64,000 bases of DNA from Vibrio sp. NTOU-M3 (GTDB lineage Bacteria > Pseudomonadota > Gammaproteobacteria > Enterobacterales > Vibrionaceae), in NCBI RefSeq assembly GCF_040869035.1, contig NZ_CP162101.1, positions 310,001-374,000 of the forward strand, given 5' to 3'. Position numbers and translations under genes: made by a program. Positions 17,470 through 26,023 of this stretch are shown here, piece after piece (position 1 is the first letter of the stretch; every line of letters starts with the position of its first letter). The notes below the pieces were generated by a model. It was not told the DNA's origin. It saw nothing but the letters and a program-made list of their open reading frames with translations, and did no database searches.

Positions 17470-18372
17470 ATGAAACTACCTCCCTTAAAAGCGCTGTACT
17501 CATTTATTGCTGTCGTTGAAACCGGAGGCATGACCCAAGCCGCAGAACAACTGAATGTTAGTCATTCTGCTGTCAGTCAAGCTATCAAGTCATTAGAAAG
17601 CCAAATTGGTCAGCCGCTGTTCAAGCGAATTGGACGTCATGTCGTCCTCAATACAGCAGGTCGTCAGTACTACAAACAAGTTGCACCCGCGATTGAACAA
17701 ATCGTCAACGCAACTCACCAGTTAATAGCAAACCAAAGTTCTCACCGCCTCACTTTAAATATGATTAACTCGCTCACCATGCATTGGTGGATTCCCCGAG
17801 TTCATCAATTCAATGAGTACGCACCACAGTTAGATCTGCGCATATCGACCCTTGCAGGTACGTTTGTCATGGAAGCGGAAGGAGTAGATGCCGCCATTAT
17901 TCACGGAACGAGTGAGGAATGGCCAGATTACTACTGTGAACTGCTTTCTGAAGATGAGCTCATCATGGTATGTAGCCCAGAGTTATATGCGATAACCTCC
18001 GATCCCACTGAGCTATTGCGTCGCTTTCCTGCGATTACTACAGACAACGATAGAAGAAAGTTTGATTGGCAAGTCTGGTGTTGTGCCTTTGATGTCGCTT
18101 TACCTCGCATTGCTCGTAATTTATCTTTCACCTCTTCTATTCAAGCCGTTCAGGCTGCGATTCGAAAGCAAGGGATATTTGTTACACACCGTCAGTTTGT
18201 CAAAGATGATGTAAAACAAGGGTTATTGAAAGAAGTCGGTACACCCGTTCAGAATCCACATCAGCAATTTTACTTTGTGTGTCCACCCAACAAGCTTAAG
18301 AATGAGCATATTCTCACTGTAAGAAATTGGTTAAAAAGTGAATTCGGCTCTCAGGAATCCGTCAAAACTTAA
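17470..18372 (+). CDS. LysR-family transcriptional regulator (GcvA-like)
   Basis: 300 residues from the ATG at 17470; the frame extends to 17410 but the family normally starts MKLPPLKALYSFIAVVE. The winged helix (TQAAEQLNVSHSAVSQAIKSLE) at about 19-40 is followed by FKRIGRHVVLNTAGRQYY and a LysR substrate domain. The opening resembles GcvA/AmpR-type members. Divergent from the EamA exporter at 16454-17374, which is the natural target. A mobile element copy begins 23 bp after its stop. Confidence 0.92.
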   Translation: MKLPPLKALYSFIAVVETGGMTQAAEQLNVSHSAVSQAIKSLESQIGQPLFKRIGRHVVLNTAGRQYYKQVAPAIEQIVNATHQLIANQSSHRLTLNMINSLTMHWWIPRVHQFNEYAPQLDLRISTLAGTFVMEAEGVDAAIIHGTSEEWPDYYCELLSEDELIMVCSPELYAITSDPTELLRRFPAITTDNDRRKFDWQVWCCAFDVALPRIARNLSFTSSIQAVQAAIRKQGIFVTHRQFVKDDVKQGLLKEVGTPVQNPHQQFYFVCPPNKLKNEHILTVRNWLKSEFGSQESVKT

Positions 18373-18394
18373 CCAACTTAGATTGCCGTATTAC

Positions 18395-18658
18395 TAGGGT
18401 CTGTTGAACTTTTGCGGTTAAATTTTGTTCGAATTATATGCCTTTTAATCGCGACGCAAGGTGTGACGCCTAGTCATCCTAAGCAAATACCTTGCAACAA
18501 AGAGTAAAAAGGCATAGAAACGAACCCTTTGGGCAGTCTTTGTGGCTTATTTCTACTGCGTTATCGCTCATTGATGTAGAGTGACCGAATAAGCTCTGCC
18601 TTGTATAAAGAACCCACAAATGGCTGCAAAAATCATCTCGAAAGATCAACAGACCCTA
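18395..18658. mobile_element. Miniature inverted-repeat element, copy A (264 bp)
   Basis: The left end TAGGGTCTGTTGAACTTTTG and right end CGAAAGATCAACAGACCCTA are inverted repeats with two differences. Both termini carry TA, which fits a TA target duplication. The interior has nested inverted repeats (ATGCCTTTTA with TAAAAAGGCAT; CGCAAGGTGT with ATACCTTGC) and codes for nothing. It is nearly identical to copy B at 29502. Together with 273 bp of AT-rich promoter DNA to its right it fills the 18373-18931 gap. Confidence 0.9.
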
Positions 18659-18931
18659 GATTGTTTTCTCATAAAAATTAAATTTTTATACCACAATCTG
18701 AATGAAGTACGGAAAACAAAATGTAGCACTTTATAATTACGCAAACCATTGCAGTATTAATAACAAGGGATTAGTCACTTTTTTGGATAAATGAACAAAG
18801 CAATAATAAGAAACAAAATTCATATAAATAATTGAAGACGCTCACATAATAAATTTGAATAGCCGCTTCAGCTTCTAATTTTTCTCCTATTCTTAACTTG
18901 CGGAGTTATAGACAATAGGAAAAAGCGAGGC

Positions 18932-20089
18932 ATGACACACTTTGCCGGCAGGCATCTTGAAGAAATGGCAGATATTCGAGCTACACGAAAATGTAAAATC
19001 GTGTTGTTATGCTCTATCGTATCCATGCTAATCATGCTTGGCTATAGCGCTGTCCATATTCTCGGAGGAAACTACCCCTTCGCTCTACTCAACGTCTTGT
19101 GTGCACTCATCCTTTCCTTCAACCTGTGGCACTTATACCACCTAAAAGAAGTCAATTACTCTGATCATATCCTTACTGCGGTTTTGCTCTTTCAAGGGAT
19201 CATCTTGTTGCTCTATGGCGAATTTCTTCCAGATCGCCTACTTTGGCTCTTTCCAATCATCGCTACTATCGTGCTTATTAACGATTTTAAGCTCGGCTTG
19301 GTCTTTAGTGTTTCATTTTGTTTGCTGACTTTATTTGCCACTCTGTTTACAGATGCCGTCTACCTAGGAGTCAATGTAGCAAGTGATCGATTCCTGCTCA
19401 GTCTTTTTGCTTTGTGCCTGCTCTGCAACGTTTCCTCCTATTACTACACCAAGGTTATGAATTACATCCAATCACTCTATAAAGAAGGTATTGAAGATCT
19501 CGCCTATTTAGATCAACTCACAGGTCTTGCTAATCGCTGGAGCTTCGAAAACTGGGCACTGGAGAAACTTTCTGAGCTCGGAAACTCAAGAAACCTCACT
19601 GCATTGGTATTTTTAGATATTGATGATTTCAAAACGATTAATGATACTTATGGTCATGATGTGGGGGATCGGGTACTTCAACACTTTTCTAACCGACTAA
19701 AAAACAATATTCGCTCAAAAGATAGGAAAACCAATAAGCACGACTATTCTATCGCCCGCTTCGCCGGAGATGAGTTTGTTCTATTGTTATATGATGTGAA
19801 AAGTAGGAAAGATCTCGATGGCATATTGCACCGCATATGCCATTTATTTGAAAACAGTTATCAAGGCTCTGAACGCATCAATCATTTAACCGTCAGTGTC
19901 GGTGTCGCGTTATACCCTGAAGATGCAGACTCACTACCTGAGCTCACTCGGTGCGCTGACAAAGCGATGTATGCCGCAAAGCACAGTGGAAAGAACCAGT
20001 TTAGATACTATCAAGGGGTGACATCTGCCCCCCTTGATCATTTTCATCGTAACGTTGATAAAAAAGTAACACCGATTAAGAAAGCCTAA
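18932..20089 (+). CDS. Membrane diguanylate cyclase with AGDEF active site
   Basis: 385 residues. Six hydrophobic segments in the first 175 residues form a membrane sensor of unknown type, then a GGDEF domain begins at LAYLDQLTGLANR. The active site is AGDEF at 278-282 (RFAGDEFVLLL), a substitution tolerated in known cyclases. The metal aspartates in FLDIDDFKTINDTYGH are intact. An RSKD at 261-264 would be the inhibitory site, but 13 residues separate it from AGDEF (normally five), because of an insertion rich in Lys, Asn and His. Product inhibition may thus be lost. Convergent with, and overlapping by a few bases, the next gene. Confidence 0.9.
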   Translation: MTHFAGRHLEEMADIRATRKCKIVLLCSIVSMLIMLGYSAVHILGGNYPFALLNVLCALILSFNLWHLYHLKEVNYSDHILTAVLLFQGIILLLYGEFLPDRLLWLFPIIATIVLINDFKLGLVFSVSFCLLTLFATLFTDAVYLGVNVASDRFLLSLFALCLLCNVSSYYYTKVMNYIQSLYKEGIEDLAYLDQLTGLANRWSFENWALEKLSELGNSRNLTALVFLDIDDFKTINDTYGHDVGDRVLQHFSNRLKNNIRSKDRKTNKHDYSIARFAGDEFVLLLYDVKSRKDLDGILHRICHLFENSYQGSERINHLTVSVGVALYPEDADSLPELTRCADKAMYAAKHSGKNQFRYYQGVTSAPLDHFHRNVDKKVTPIKKA

Positions 20090-20364
20090 CCATTCATGTA
20101 CATTAGCCACAAACTAAATGCCATTACGACAATCAGCCATGCAGCATAACGAGCTGTGTTGGGTTTATCTTTTTTGGGTACCACAACAGGTCTCATTGCA
20201 GCAGATTTAGCCGCTGAAATAATATTAGGTCTTTCTTCCAACTCTTCTCGACGTTTTTGCGCCTTGTTTGCAATCTTCCCGAAACGATGTCGTTGTTCAG
20301 TAGTGAAATCTTGACTGGGATCGTAACGAGCGTGTTGGTCTGTATGTTTGGGTACAACAGCCAT
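20086..20364 (-). CDS. Small tail-anchored hypothetical membrane protein
   Basis: 92 residues from the ATG at 20364, chosen because GAGAGGAGG lies just upstream; ten more in-frame residues to 20394 have no such site. The N-terminal two thirds is polar and basic (QRHRFGKIANKAQKRREELEERPN, shown in part), followed by one membrane segment at the very end (AAWLIVVMAFSLWLMYMNG). The topology would put the charged part in the cytoplasm. Family not recognised. Its stop overlaps the stop of the convergent diguanylate cyclase gene. Confidence 0.75.
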   Translation of the reverse strand: MAVVPKHTDQHARYDPSQDFTTEQRHRFGKIANKAQKRREELEERPNIISAAKSAAMRPVVVPKKDKPNTARYAAWLIVVMAFSLWLMYMNG

Positions 20365-20545
20365 AGCGTCCTCCTCTCGAAGCGGTTCCGTCATAAATTA
20401 AGTATAGTCAAAGCTCTGACGAGTAAAATTTGATTAATTCTCAGTCCTTTTTCGAAATAATCGAACAACTTGAACAAAGCATAACTGTCTTGTTTGCGCT
20501 GCCTTCTCACTACACTACTTGTAAACAAAAAGTAGGAGCAACGCT

Positions 20546-21394
20546 ATGACAACACAAAGAAAAATAAAACAAATCATCGCATCTCACCCCACATCAGACG
20601 GTGATGGTGTTCAGATTCGTCGTGTTGCTGGCTTCAATAATGCAAGTTTCTCGCCATTCTTAATGATCGATGAGCTGAAGTCAGATAACAGTGCTGATTA
20701 CATCGGTGGGTTCCCACCTCATCCACATCGAGGCATTGAAACCCTAACTTATATGTTAAACGGCCACTTTCAACACAAAGATCATATGGGGAATGTGGGC
20801 GAATTACGCTCTGGTGGCGCACAATGGATGGCGGCTGGAAAAGGAGTTATTCATAGTGAAATGCCCATAATGGATAAGGGCTCGCTCCATGGTTTTCAAA
20901 TCTGGATTAACCAACCCGCAGAGTTGAAAATGTCACCCGCTCGCTATCATGACTTTCAGTCAGAAACGATCATGGAATACCAGCAAGATGGTATGGGTTT
21001 ACTTAGAGTAATAGCAGGTCAGTTTGATCTCAAGAGCACCACCGTCCGCGGACCGCTGGACCAAACGGGTGTGCCTCTCAACGTTGCTGACTGGCGAGCA
21101 TCTCGTCATTCTGATTTGCAATTTGCGACAAGTAGTTTTCAAAATGCCATGTTATATGTTTATCAAGGCTCTGTAATTGTTGAGGATATTAAACTTTCTG
21201 AAGGCGAATTGGGGCTATTAAGCTTAGGCGATGAGGTCTCGATTCAAACAGAAAATGAAGCAGGCGTTTTGGTTTTCACTGGTGATCCTATCGATGAACC
21301 AGTTGTCCATTATGGCCCTTTTGTTATGAACAGCATTGAAGAAATCGAACAAGCAATCAAGGATTATAACAGCGGGAGTTTTGCTCAATATTAA
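20546..21394 (+). CDS. Pirin family protein
   Basis: 282 residues, two cupin folds. The N-terminal barrel holds the metal ligands His59 and His61 (PPHPHRGIETLTY), His103 and Glu105 (GVIHSEMP), the complete pirin iron site. Bacterial pirins are quercetin-dioxygenase-like or regulatory metal proteins; the substrate cannot be told. AGGAG precedes the ATG. The gene stands alone and ends at a clear terminator shared with ppnP. Confidence 0.95.
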   Translation: MTTQRKIKQIIASHPTSDGDGVQIRRVAGFNNASFSPFLMIDELKSDNSADYIGGFPPHPHRGIETLTYMLNGHFQHKDHMGNVGELRSGGAQWMAAGKGVIHSEMPIMDKGSLHGFQIWINQPAELKMSPARYHDFQSETIMEYQQDGMGLLRVIAGQFDLKSTTVRGPLDQTGVPLNVADWRASRHSDLQFATSSFQNAMLYVYQGSVIVEDIKLSEGELGLLSLGDEVSIQTENEAGVLVFTGDPIDEPVVHYGPFVMNSIEEIEQAIKDYNSGSFAQY

Positions 21395-21451
21395 CCGCAG
21401 ATAGAAAGCGTTACGCTAATACCATTGCCATGACGTAATGCTTAAATAGTT

Positions 21452-21483
21452 CGCCACGCACCTTATAATGCGTGGCGCTTTTT
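21452..21483. terminator. Hairpin terminator between pirin and ppnP
   Basis: GCCACGCA pairs with TGCGTGGC around CCTTATAA, followed by a T-run. It serves the pirin gene and lies just before the stop of convergent ppnP. Confidence 0.85.
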
Positions 21484-21485
21484 AT

Positions 21486-21767
21486 TTACAAGTATTCACA
21501 CAAGTATGCTGTCGCAATACTGACTTGCAGATCGAAAGATGAATCACCTTTTACTTCAAAGGCTTCTCCTGATTTAAAAGAACTCCACTCAGTCTCGCCG
21601 TCACGCTTAATAACGAGTTCACCTTTAACGACAGTCATGCGTTCTGGCGCGGCGGTACCAAAGGTATATTCACCAGGTAACATGACACCTACGCTGACGC
21701 TTGAACCTTGTTGGTCAAATCCTAAAGACTTAACACCACCATCAAAGTAACTGTTTTCGTTTATCAT
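21486..21767 (-). CDS. ppnP: Pyrimidine/purine nucleoside phosphorylase PpnP
   Basis: 93 residues from the ATG at 21767 (AAGGA 7 bases upstream); the longer frame to 21839 is not the start. The small cupin reads NSYFDGGVKSLGF, then GVMLPGEYTFGTAAPERMTVVKGEL (in family order) and ends SFDLQVSIATAYLCEYL, matching YaiE/PpnP. The enzyme splits nucleosides with phosphate to base plus ribose-1-phosphate. The spacer upstream to 22160 (about 390 bp) is AT-rich, with only a small hairpin around 22099-22119 (arms TTGTAGAG/CTCTTACAA, GAAA loop) and no gene. Confidence 0.95.
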   Translation of the reverse strand: MINENSYFDGGVKSLGFDQQGSSVSVGVMLPGEYTFGTAAPERMTVVKGELVIKRDGETEWSSFKSGEAFEVKGDSSFDLQVSIATAYLCEYL

Positions 21768-22160
21768 TTTGTCTTCCTTGGGCTGATTTTCTTTATAAAA
21801 TTGAAAATTACTTTTAACCAAAAAAAGGCGTCTCAACAAGTACTATTTATTAGTGAACTTGCAAGTAGATTAGGTAAAAACGCTTTCTTTAGATTCTGTA
21901 TTCAGAAGTTTTCACTACACCATGCTATAAAATGATAATTAGCAACTGCCCATGCGTTAATATGTACAATTTAATCAGGTAACGTCCCAGCCAATCACTG
22001 AGTGAACTATAATTAGCAATTGATTTAGGTCATAGAATCACAGCATTTAAGCTACAACTTTTGGGTGAAGTTCAAAAATCCATATTGAGGGATTGCGTTG
22101 TAGAGGAAACTCTTACAATCTCTGGATTCACTCAACACTTATGCCTTGGAGCTGTATAAA

Positions 22161-22652
22161 TTGACCTCAAAGAAACGATCGCGAAAACCTAACTCTGCAT
22201 ATCGGTCAATTATGAGAAGTCCTTCGCTTTTTAAAACTCTGTTTGCGGTTGTCTTTGGCGTCCTAGCCATTGCCTTCTCGCTATTGCTGTACTTTAGCTA
22301 TCAAGACTATGTTCATCCAAAACATGTCTACGGAAAGTGGATTGAAGTGGGTGCACCTGGCTACAACGTTGAAGTATTAGTGCTGAGTGAACAAGGAGTG
22401 CTACGCAATAATCGCCTTGTTGCAACACAGTTCGAGTTTGACGGAAAGAAAGTCTATGTGGAGACTGGTCAAGGAACATCCATTTACCAGATAGCAGGTA
22501 CCATGAATTCCCCTCAACTTCGGCGATTGGTTCCAAACAGCCCTACTCAGCGTTTTATTAAAGAGGGGTATGAAAATACCGTGGATATGGAAGGAGGCGG
22601 TGCCGCAAAGCACCGGCGCGCCGCACTATCTGAACACTTCGGAAACAAATAG
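22161..22652 (+). CDS. DUF2850 membrane protein
   Basis: About 163 residues. One membrane segment (LFKTLFAVVFGVLAIAFSLLLYF) follows a basic N-terminus; the rest is periplasmic and beta-rich (HVYGKWIEVGAPGYNVEVLVLSEQGV). This is the pattern of DUF2850, a Vibrio family without known role. The start is open: TTG 22161 has GGAG 9 bases upstream, while the ATG at 22212 just before the membrane segment has no ribosome site. Confidence 0.75.
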   Translation: MTSKKRSRKPNSAYRSIMRSPSLFKTLFAVVFGVLAIAFSLLLYFSYQDYVHPKHVYGKWIEVGAPGYNVEVLVLSEQGVLRNNRLVATQFEFDGKKVYVETGQGTSIYQIAGTMNSPQLRRLVPNSPTQRFIKEGYENTVDMEGGGAAKHRRAALSEHFGNK

Positions 22653-22668
22653 TGTGGCGCGAGCTAGT

Positions 22669-24036
22669 TTACCCTGTTAGAACGTTATCTTCTGGGTATT
22701 TGATCAATGTTGGTTCCGGGCGGGCCAACATATAAGCCAATGTTAGTGGTCCAATACGACCAATGATCATCACCACGATCATGATGTACTTACCAGCTTC
22801 AGAAAGCTCTGCCGTCAGGCCTGCCGTTAACCCCACTGTCGCAAATGCCGAGATCGTTTCAAACATGACCTTGTCGAAACTCGCTTGCTCGGTCAGCATC
22901 AACAAAAACATCGCCGTGGTTAACATCGCACCACTAACCACAATGATCGCCAAAGCTTTGGTAACGGTCGGCCAGTTAACGGTACGTTTAAACATCACTA
23001 CATGTCGTTTTTGGCGTAAGAATGTCCAAGTAGCCACAAATGCAACAGCAAATGTCGACACTTTTATACCGCCACCCGTTGAAGTAGAACCGGCACCAAT
23101 CAGCATCAAAATAATCATGATAAGCAGCGCTGGCTGAGAGAAGTGTGTCAGGTCGACACTGTTGAAGCCAGCAGTCCTTGCACTTGCAGATTGAAAGAAA
23201 GCAGCAAGCCATTGACCAGACAAATCTAAAGGCCCCATTGTCGCCATATTATTTCGCTCTAAACACCAAAAGAGAATGGTCCCCACCAATAACAGTGCAG
23301 GTGTCGCCAACAACATGATTTTGGTGTGAAGATGCAAAAAGTGGAAGCCTTTGCGCCAGTTCATTGCGACATCACCAATCACGGTGAAACCTAGCCCACC
23401 AAAGATGAACAACCCTGCCAATGTAAATATGACTAATGGATCATCGACAAAGCTCATCATGCTATCGGAGAACAATGCAAAACCGGCATTGTTAAAGGCT
23501 GAAATCGCATGGAAAAGGGCATAAAAAAGTCCCGTGCCCAACCCGAATTCAGGCACCCAACGAAATGCTAAAATTGTAAAGCCGAGCCCTTCTGCAACCA
23601 GCGCAAAAATAATGATCTTCTTAACGAGCTTTCTTAAATTTACCTTACGATCTTGTCCTAATGCGTCTTTTGCTAATGCTTGCTGTTTTAGACTAAGGCG
23701 CACCCCAAACATATACAACAAAACCGCAGACAACGTCATTTGCCCCAAACCGCCAATTTGCATCAGACACATCAGCAAGATCTTTCCTGCAAGCGTAAAA
23801 TGCTCACCAGTATCAACCACACCCAACCCAGTCACACTAATGGCAGACGTTGCGGTAAAAAGCGCATCCGTAATTGAAAGCCCAGTTACCGAAAATACGG
23901 GTAATGTGAGTAAGATGGCCGCAGGGAGCAATACAGCTAAAAAGCTGATAAGAATGATTCTAGGTTCAGAGCCTTTCTGTTGTTTCATTTCTGGCTCTAA
24001 CGAATAGAACAACCCTTGTCGCTGAAATGAGTTCAT
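22669..24036 (-). CDS. ktrB: Na+-dependent K+ uptake channel subunit KtrB
   Basis: 455 residues, the length of Vibrio alginolyticus KtrB. Four membrane-pore-membrane repeats are visible by their filter segments: SAISVTGLGVVDTG, ISAFNNAGFALF, ARTAGFNSVDL and SAFATVGLTAG, each with the central glycine that lines the potassium pathway. The GSTSTGGGIKVS stretch is the intramembrane loop of the third repeat. It forms a dimer on a KtrA ring. Its ATG overlaps the KtrA stop by four bases, so the two are translationally coupled. Confidence 0.96.
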   Translation of the reverse strand: MNSFQRQGLFYSLEPEMKQQKGSEPRIILISFLAVLLPAAILLTLPVFSVTGLSITDALFTATSAISVTGLGVVDTGEHFTLAGKILLMCLMQIGGLGQMTLSAVLLYMFGVRLSLKQQALAKDALGQDRKVNLRKLVKKIIIFALVAEGLGFTILAFRWVPEFGLGTGLFYALFHAISAFNNAGFALFSDSMMSFVDDPLVIFTLAGLFIFGGLGFTVIGDVAMNWRKGFHFLHLHTKIMLLATPALLLVGTILFWCLERNNMATMGPLDLSGQWLAAFFQSASARTAGFNSVDLTHFSQPALLIMIILMLIGAGSTSTGGGIKVSTFAVAFVATWTFLRQKRHVVMFKRTVNWPTVTKALAIIVVSGAMLTTAMFLLMLTEQASFDKVMFETISAFATVGLTAGLTAELSEAGKYIMIVVMIIGRIGPLTLAYMLARPEPTLIKYPEDNVLTG

Positions 24037-24695
24037 AGGTTTTTCAATTTTTTGGCTAACGTTACTTGAGGACCCACAATAATGATCACATCACCAATTT
24101 CCAATTCGGTGGATAATTCTGGTGCTTTGACAATTTCCGGCCCACGTTTAAAGCCCAATACTTGTACACCGCTTTCCTGACATAAAGCCAAGTCACCCAG
24201 CGTTTTACCCATAAGTCGCGAACCAACCACCACTTCTGTCATCGCAAGACCTGATCCCAGTTCTTGGAACTCAAGCACACGCTTATCTAACATTTTACGA
24301 GCCACCCGAATGCCCATATCCCGTTCAGGCATAATGATGTGGTCTGCACCAATTTTTTGCAGGATCTTGCCATGAAACTTGTCATTCGCTTTAACCCAAA
24401 CCGATTTAGCACCCGCTTCTTTTACAACAAGCGTGGTCAGAATACTGGCATTCACATCAGCACCAATAGAAACCATCACCATGTCGTAGTCATCCAGCTT
24501 TAGCTCCGCAGCCGTCTCCTCACTGGTACAGTTTGCAACCAAAGCCTGTGTCACAAAGCCAGCCGCTTCACGAACACGATCTTCGTTAATGTCGATAGCG
24601 AGTACTTGCGCTCCAGACTCTTGTAGCTCTTTACATACTGACAGGCCAAATCGTCCAAGGCCTATCACTGCGAATTGCTTACTACCTGGTTTCAT
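24033..24695 (-). CDS. ktrA: K+ uptake regulatory subunit KtrA
   Basis: 220 residues, cytoplasmic. The RCK_N Rossmann domain begins FAVIGLGRFGLSVCKELQESG with the G-x-G-x-x-G nucleotide loop and an acidic residue ending the second strand (LAIDIN). An RCK_C domain occupies about 135-220. Octameric KtrA binds ATP/ADP and gates KtrB. First gene of ktrAB; AAAGGT precedes the ATG. Confidence 0.96.
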   Translation of the reverse strand: MKPGSKQFAVIGLGRFGLSVCKELQESGAQVLAIDINEDRVREAAGFVTQALVANCTSEETAAELKLDDYDMVMVSIGADVNASILTTLVVKEAGAKSVWVKANDKFHGKILQKIGADHIIMPERDMGIRVARKMLDKRVLEFQELGSGLAMTEVVVGSRLMGKTLGDLALCQESGVQVLGFKRGPEIVKAPELSTELEIGDVIIIVGPQVTLAKKLKNL

Positions 24696-24893
24696 GGTGT
24701 TACCTTTATTGTTCTGATGAAGCGCGAAAGTGTGCGCTCATAAAATGCACTTATCAAATTGATGCGTTACATTCTGACAAGAATCTAACGTAACAAAGCT
24801 CAATTAAATTCTCTGATCTTAATTCCCTGATTCTTAATGGCGAAGATTCGCTTTATAATTTATCGAACATTCTCAATTACAAGATATGACTTT

Positions 24894-25991
24894 ATGAATG
24901 AATGGATTAGCCAGCTACCGAGTAACGTAAACGCTTTTATTGATAGCTGGGACAACAATGTACTGTTCATCACCGCCGCAAGCTTTTTAGCTTGGGTGTG
25001 TTGGCGCATTATTTATAACCGCCTAGAAGTGTTGGTCTCAAAAACCAATTTTCATTGGGATGACCTAACGCTGCTGGCTCTAAAAACACCTATCAGTACA
25101 CTCATCTGGTGTTGGCCTGGAACCATTTCCCTCGGTTTTGTTTTACAAGAACACATGGGCACACGCCTTAACTGGCTAAGTACTCTCAAGTTACTGTTGA
25201 TCATTGCGATATTTGTGTGGGTCATCATGCGACTTATCAACAATATTGAGGAGTACGTGCTTACCACTCAAAGTCGGGATGAGACAACGGTCCAAGCCGT
25301 TGCCAAAGTTGCACGCCTATTTTTTATTGTAATTGGCGTACTCACGGTGATGCAGGCCTTTGGCCTTAGCCTGTCGGGCTTACTCACATTTGGTGGTGTC
25401 GGTGGTTTAATTGTCGGTTTGGCAGCCAAAGATCTTCTATCCAACTTCTTTGGTGGCATGATGATTTACTTCGACCGTCCATTCAAAGTTGGAGACTGGA
25501 TTCGTTCTCCTGATCGCCAAATTGAGGGAACCGTTGAGCGTATCGGTTGGAGAATGACCATTATCCGAACCTTCGACAAGCGGCCTTTGTATGTGCCGAA
25601 CTCCGTCTTTAGCAATATCGTAGTCGAAAACCCTTCCCGAATGCTGAACCGCCGTATTAAAGAAAATATTGGGATACGTTATGACGACGGAGCTAAAGTT
25701 GCGCTGATCGTATCTGAAATAAAAACTATGTTGGAAAATCACCCAGATATCGATACCAAGCAAACGCTGATCGTCAACTTCAACGCCTTTGGCCCTTCAT
25801 CGTTGGACTTACTGGTCTATACATTCACAAAAACGGTAAATTGGATTCGTTACCACGAAGTCAAACAAGATGTTCTGCTACAAATCATGACCATCATCCA
25901 CCAGCACGATGCAGACATTGCTTACCCAACGCAAACGCTAAAACTTGACCCACAGCATGCCGGTGAACCCATCGAACTGATCACACGATAG
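24894..25991 (+). CDS. MscS-family mechanosensitive channel
   Basis: 365 residues from the ATG at 24894 (in-frame ATG at 24837 is possible but gives an unlikely basic leader). Four hydrophobic segments precede the MscS core: GLSLSGLLTFGGVGGLIVGLAAKDLLSNFFGG is the glycine/alanine-packed pore helix, followed by IYFDRPFKVGDWI and the beta domain (GTVERIGWRMTIIRTFDKRPLYVPNS). It should release solutes on osmotic downshock. Divergent from ktrAB, a sensible osmotic pairing. A terminator follows. Confidence 0.93.
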   Translation: MNEWISQLPSNVNAFIDSWDNNVLFITAASFLAWVCWRIIYNRLEVLVSKTNFHWDDLTLLALKTPISTLIWCWPGTISLGFVLQEHMGTRLNWLSTLKLLLIIAIFVWVIMRLINNIEEYVLTTQSRDETTVQAVAKVARLFFIVIGVLTVMQAFGLSLSGLLTFGGVGGLIVGLAAKDLLSNFFGGMMIYFDRPFKVGDWIRSPDRQIEGTVERIGWRMTIIRTFDKRPLYVPNSVFSNIVVENPSRMLNRRIKENIGIRYDDGAKVALIVSEIKTMLENHPDIDTKQTLIVNFNAFGPSSLDLLVYTFTKTVNWIRYHEVKQDVLLQIMTIIHQHDADIAYPTQTLKLDPQHAGEPIELITR

Positions 25992-25995
25992 AGAT

Positions 25996-26023
25996 AAAAA
26001 AGCCCTCAAAATGAGGGCGTTTT
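25996..26023. terminator. Bidirectional terminator
   Basis: GCCCTC and GAGGGC pair around AAAAT, with an A-run before and T-run after, between the MscS gene and the convergent MFS gene. Confidence 0.88.
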
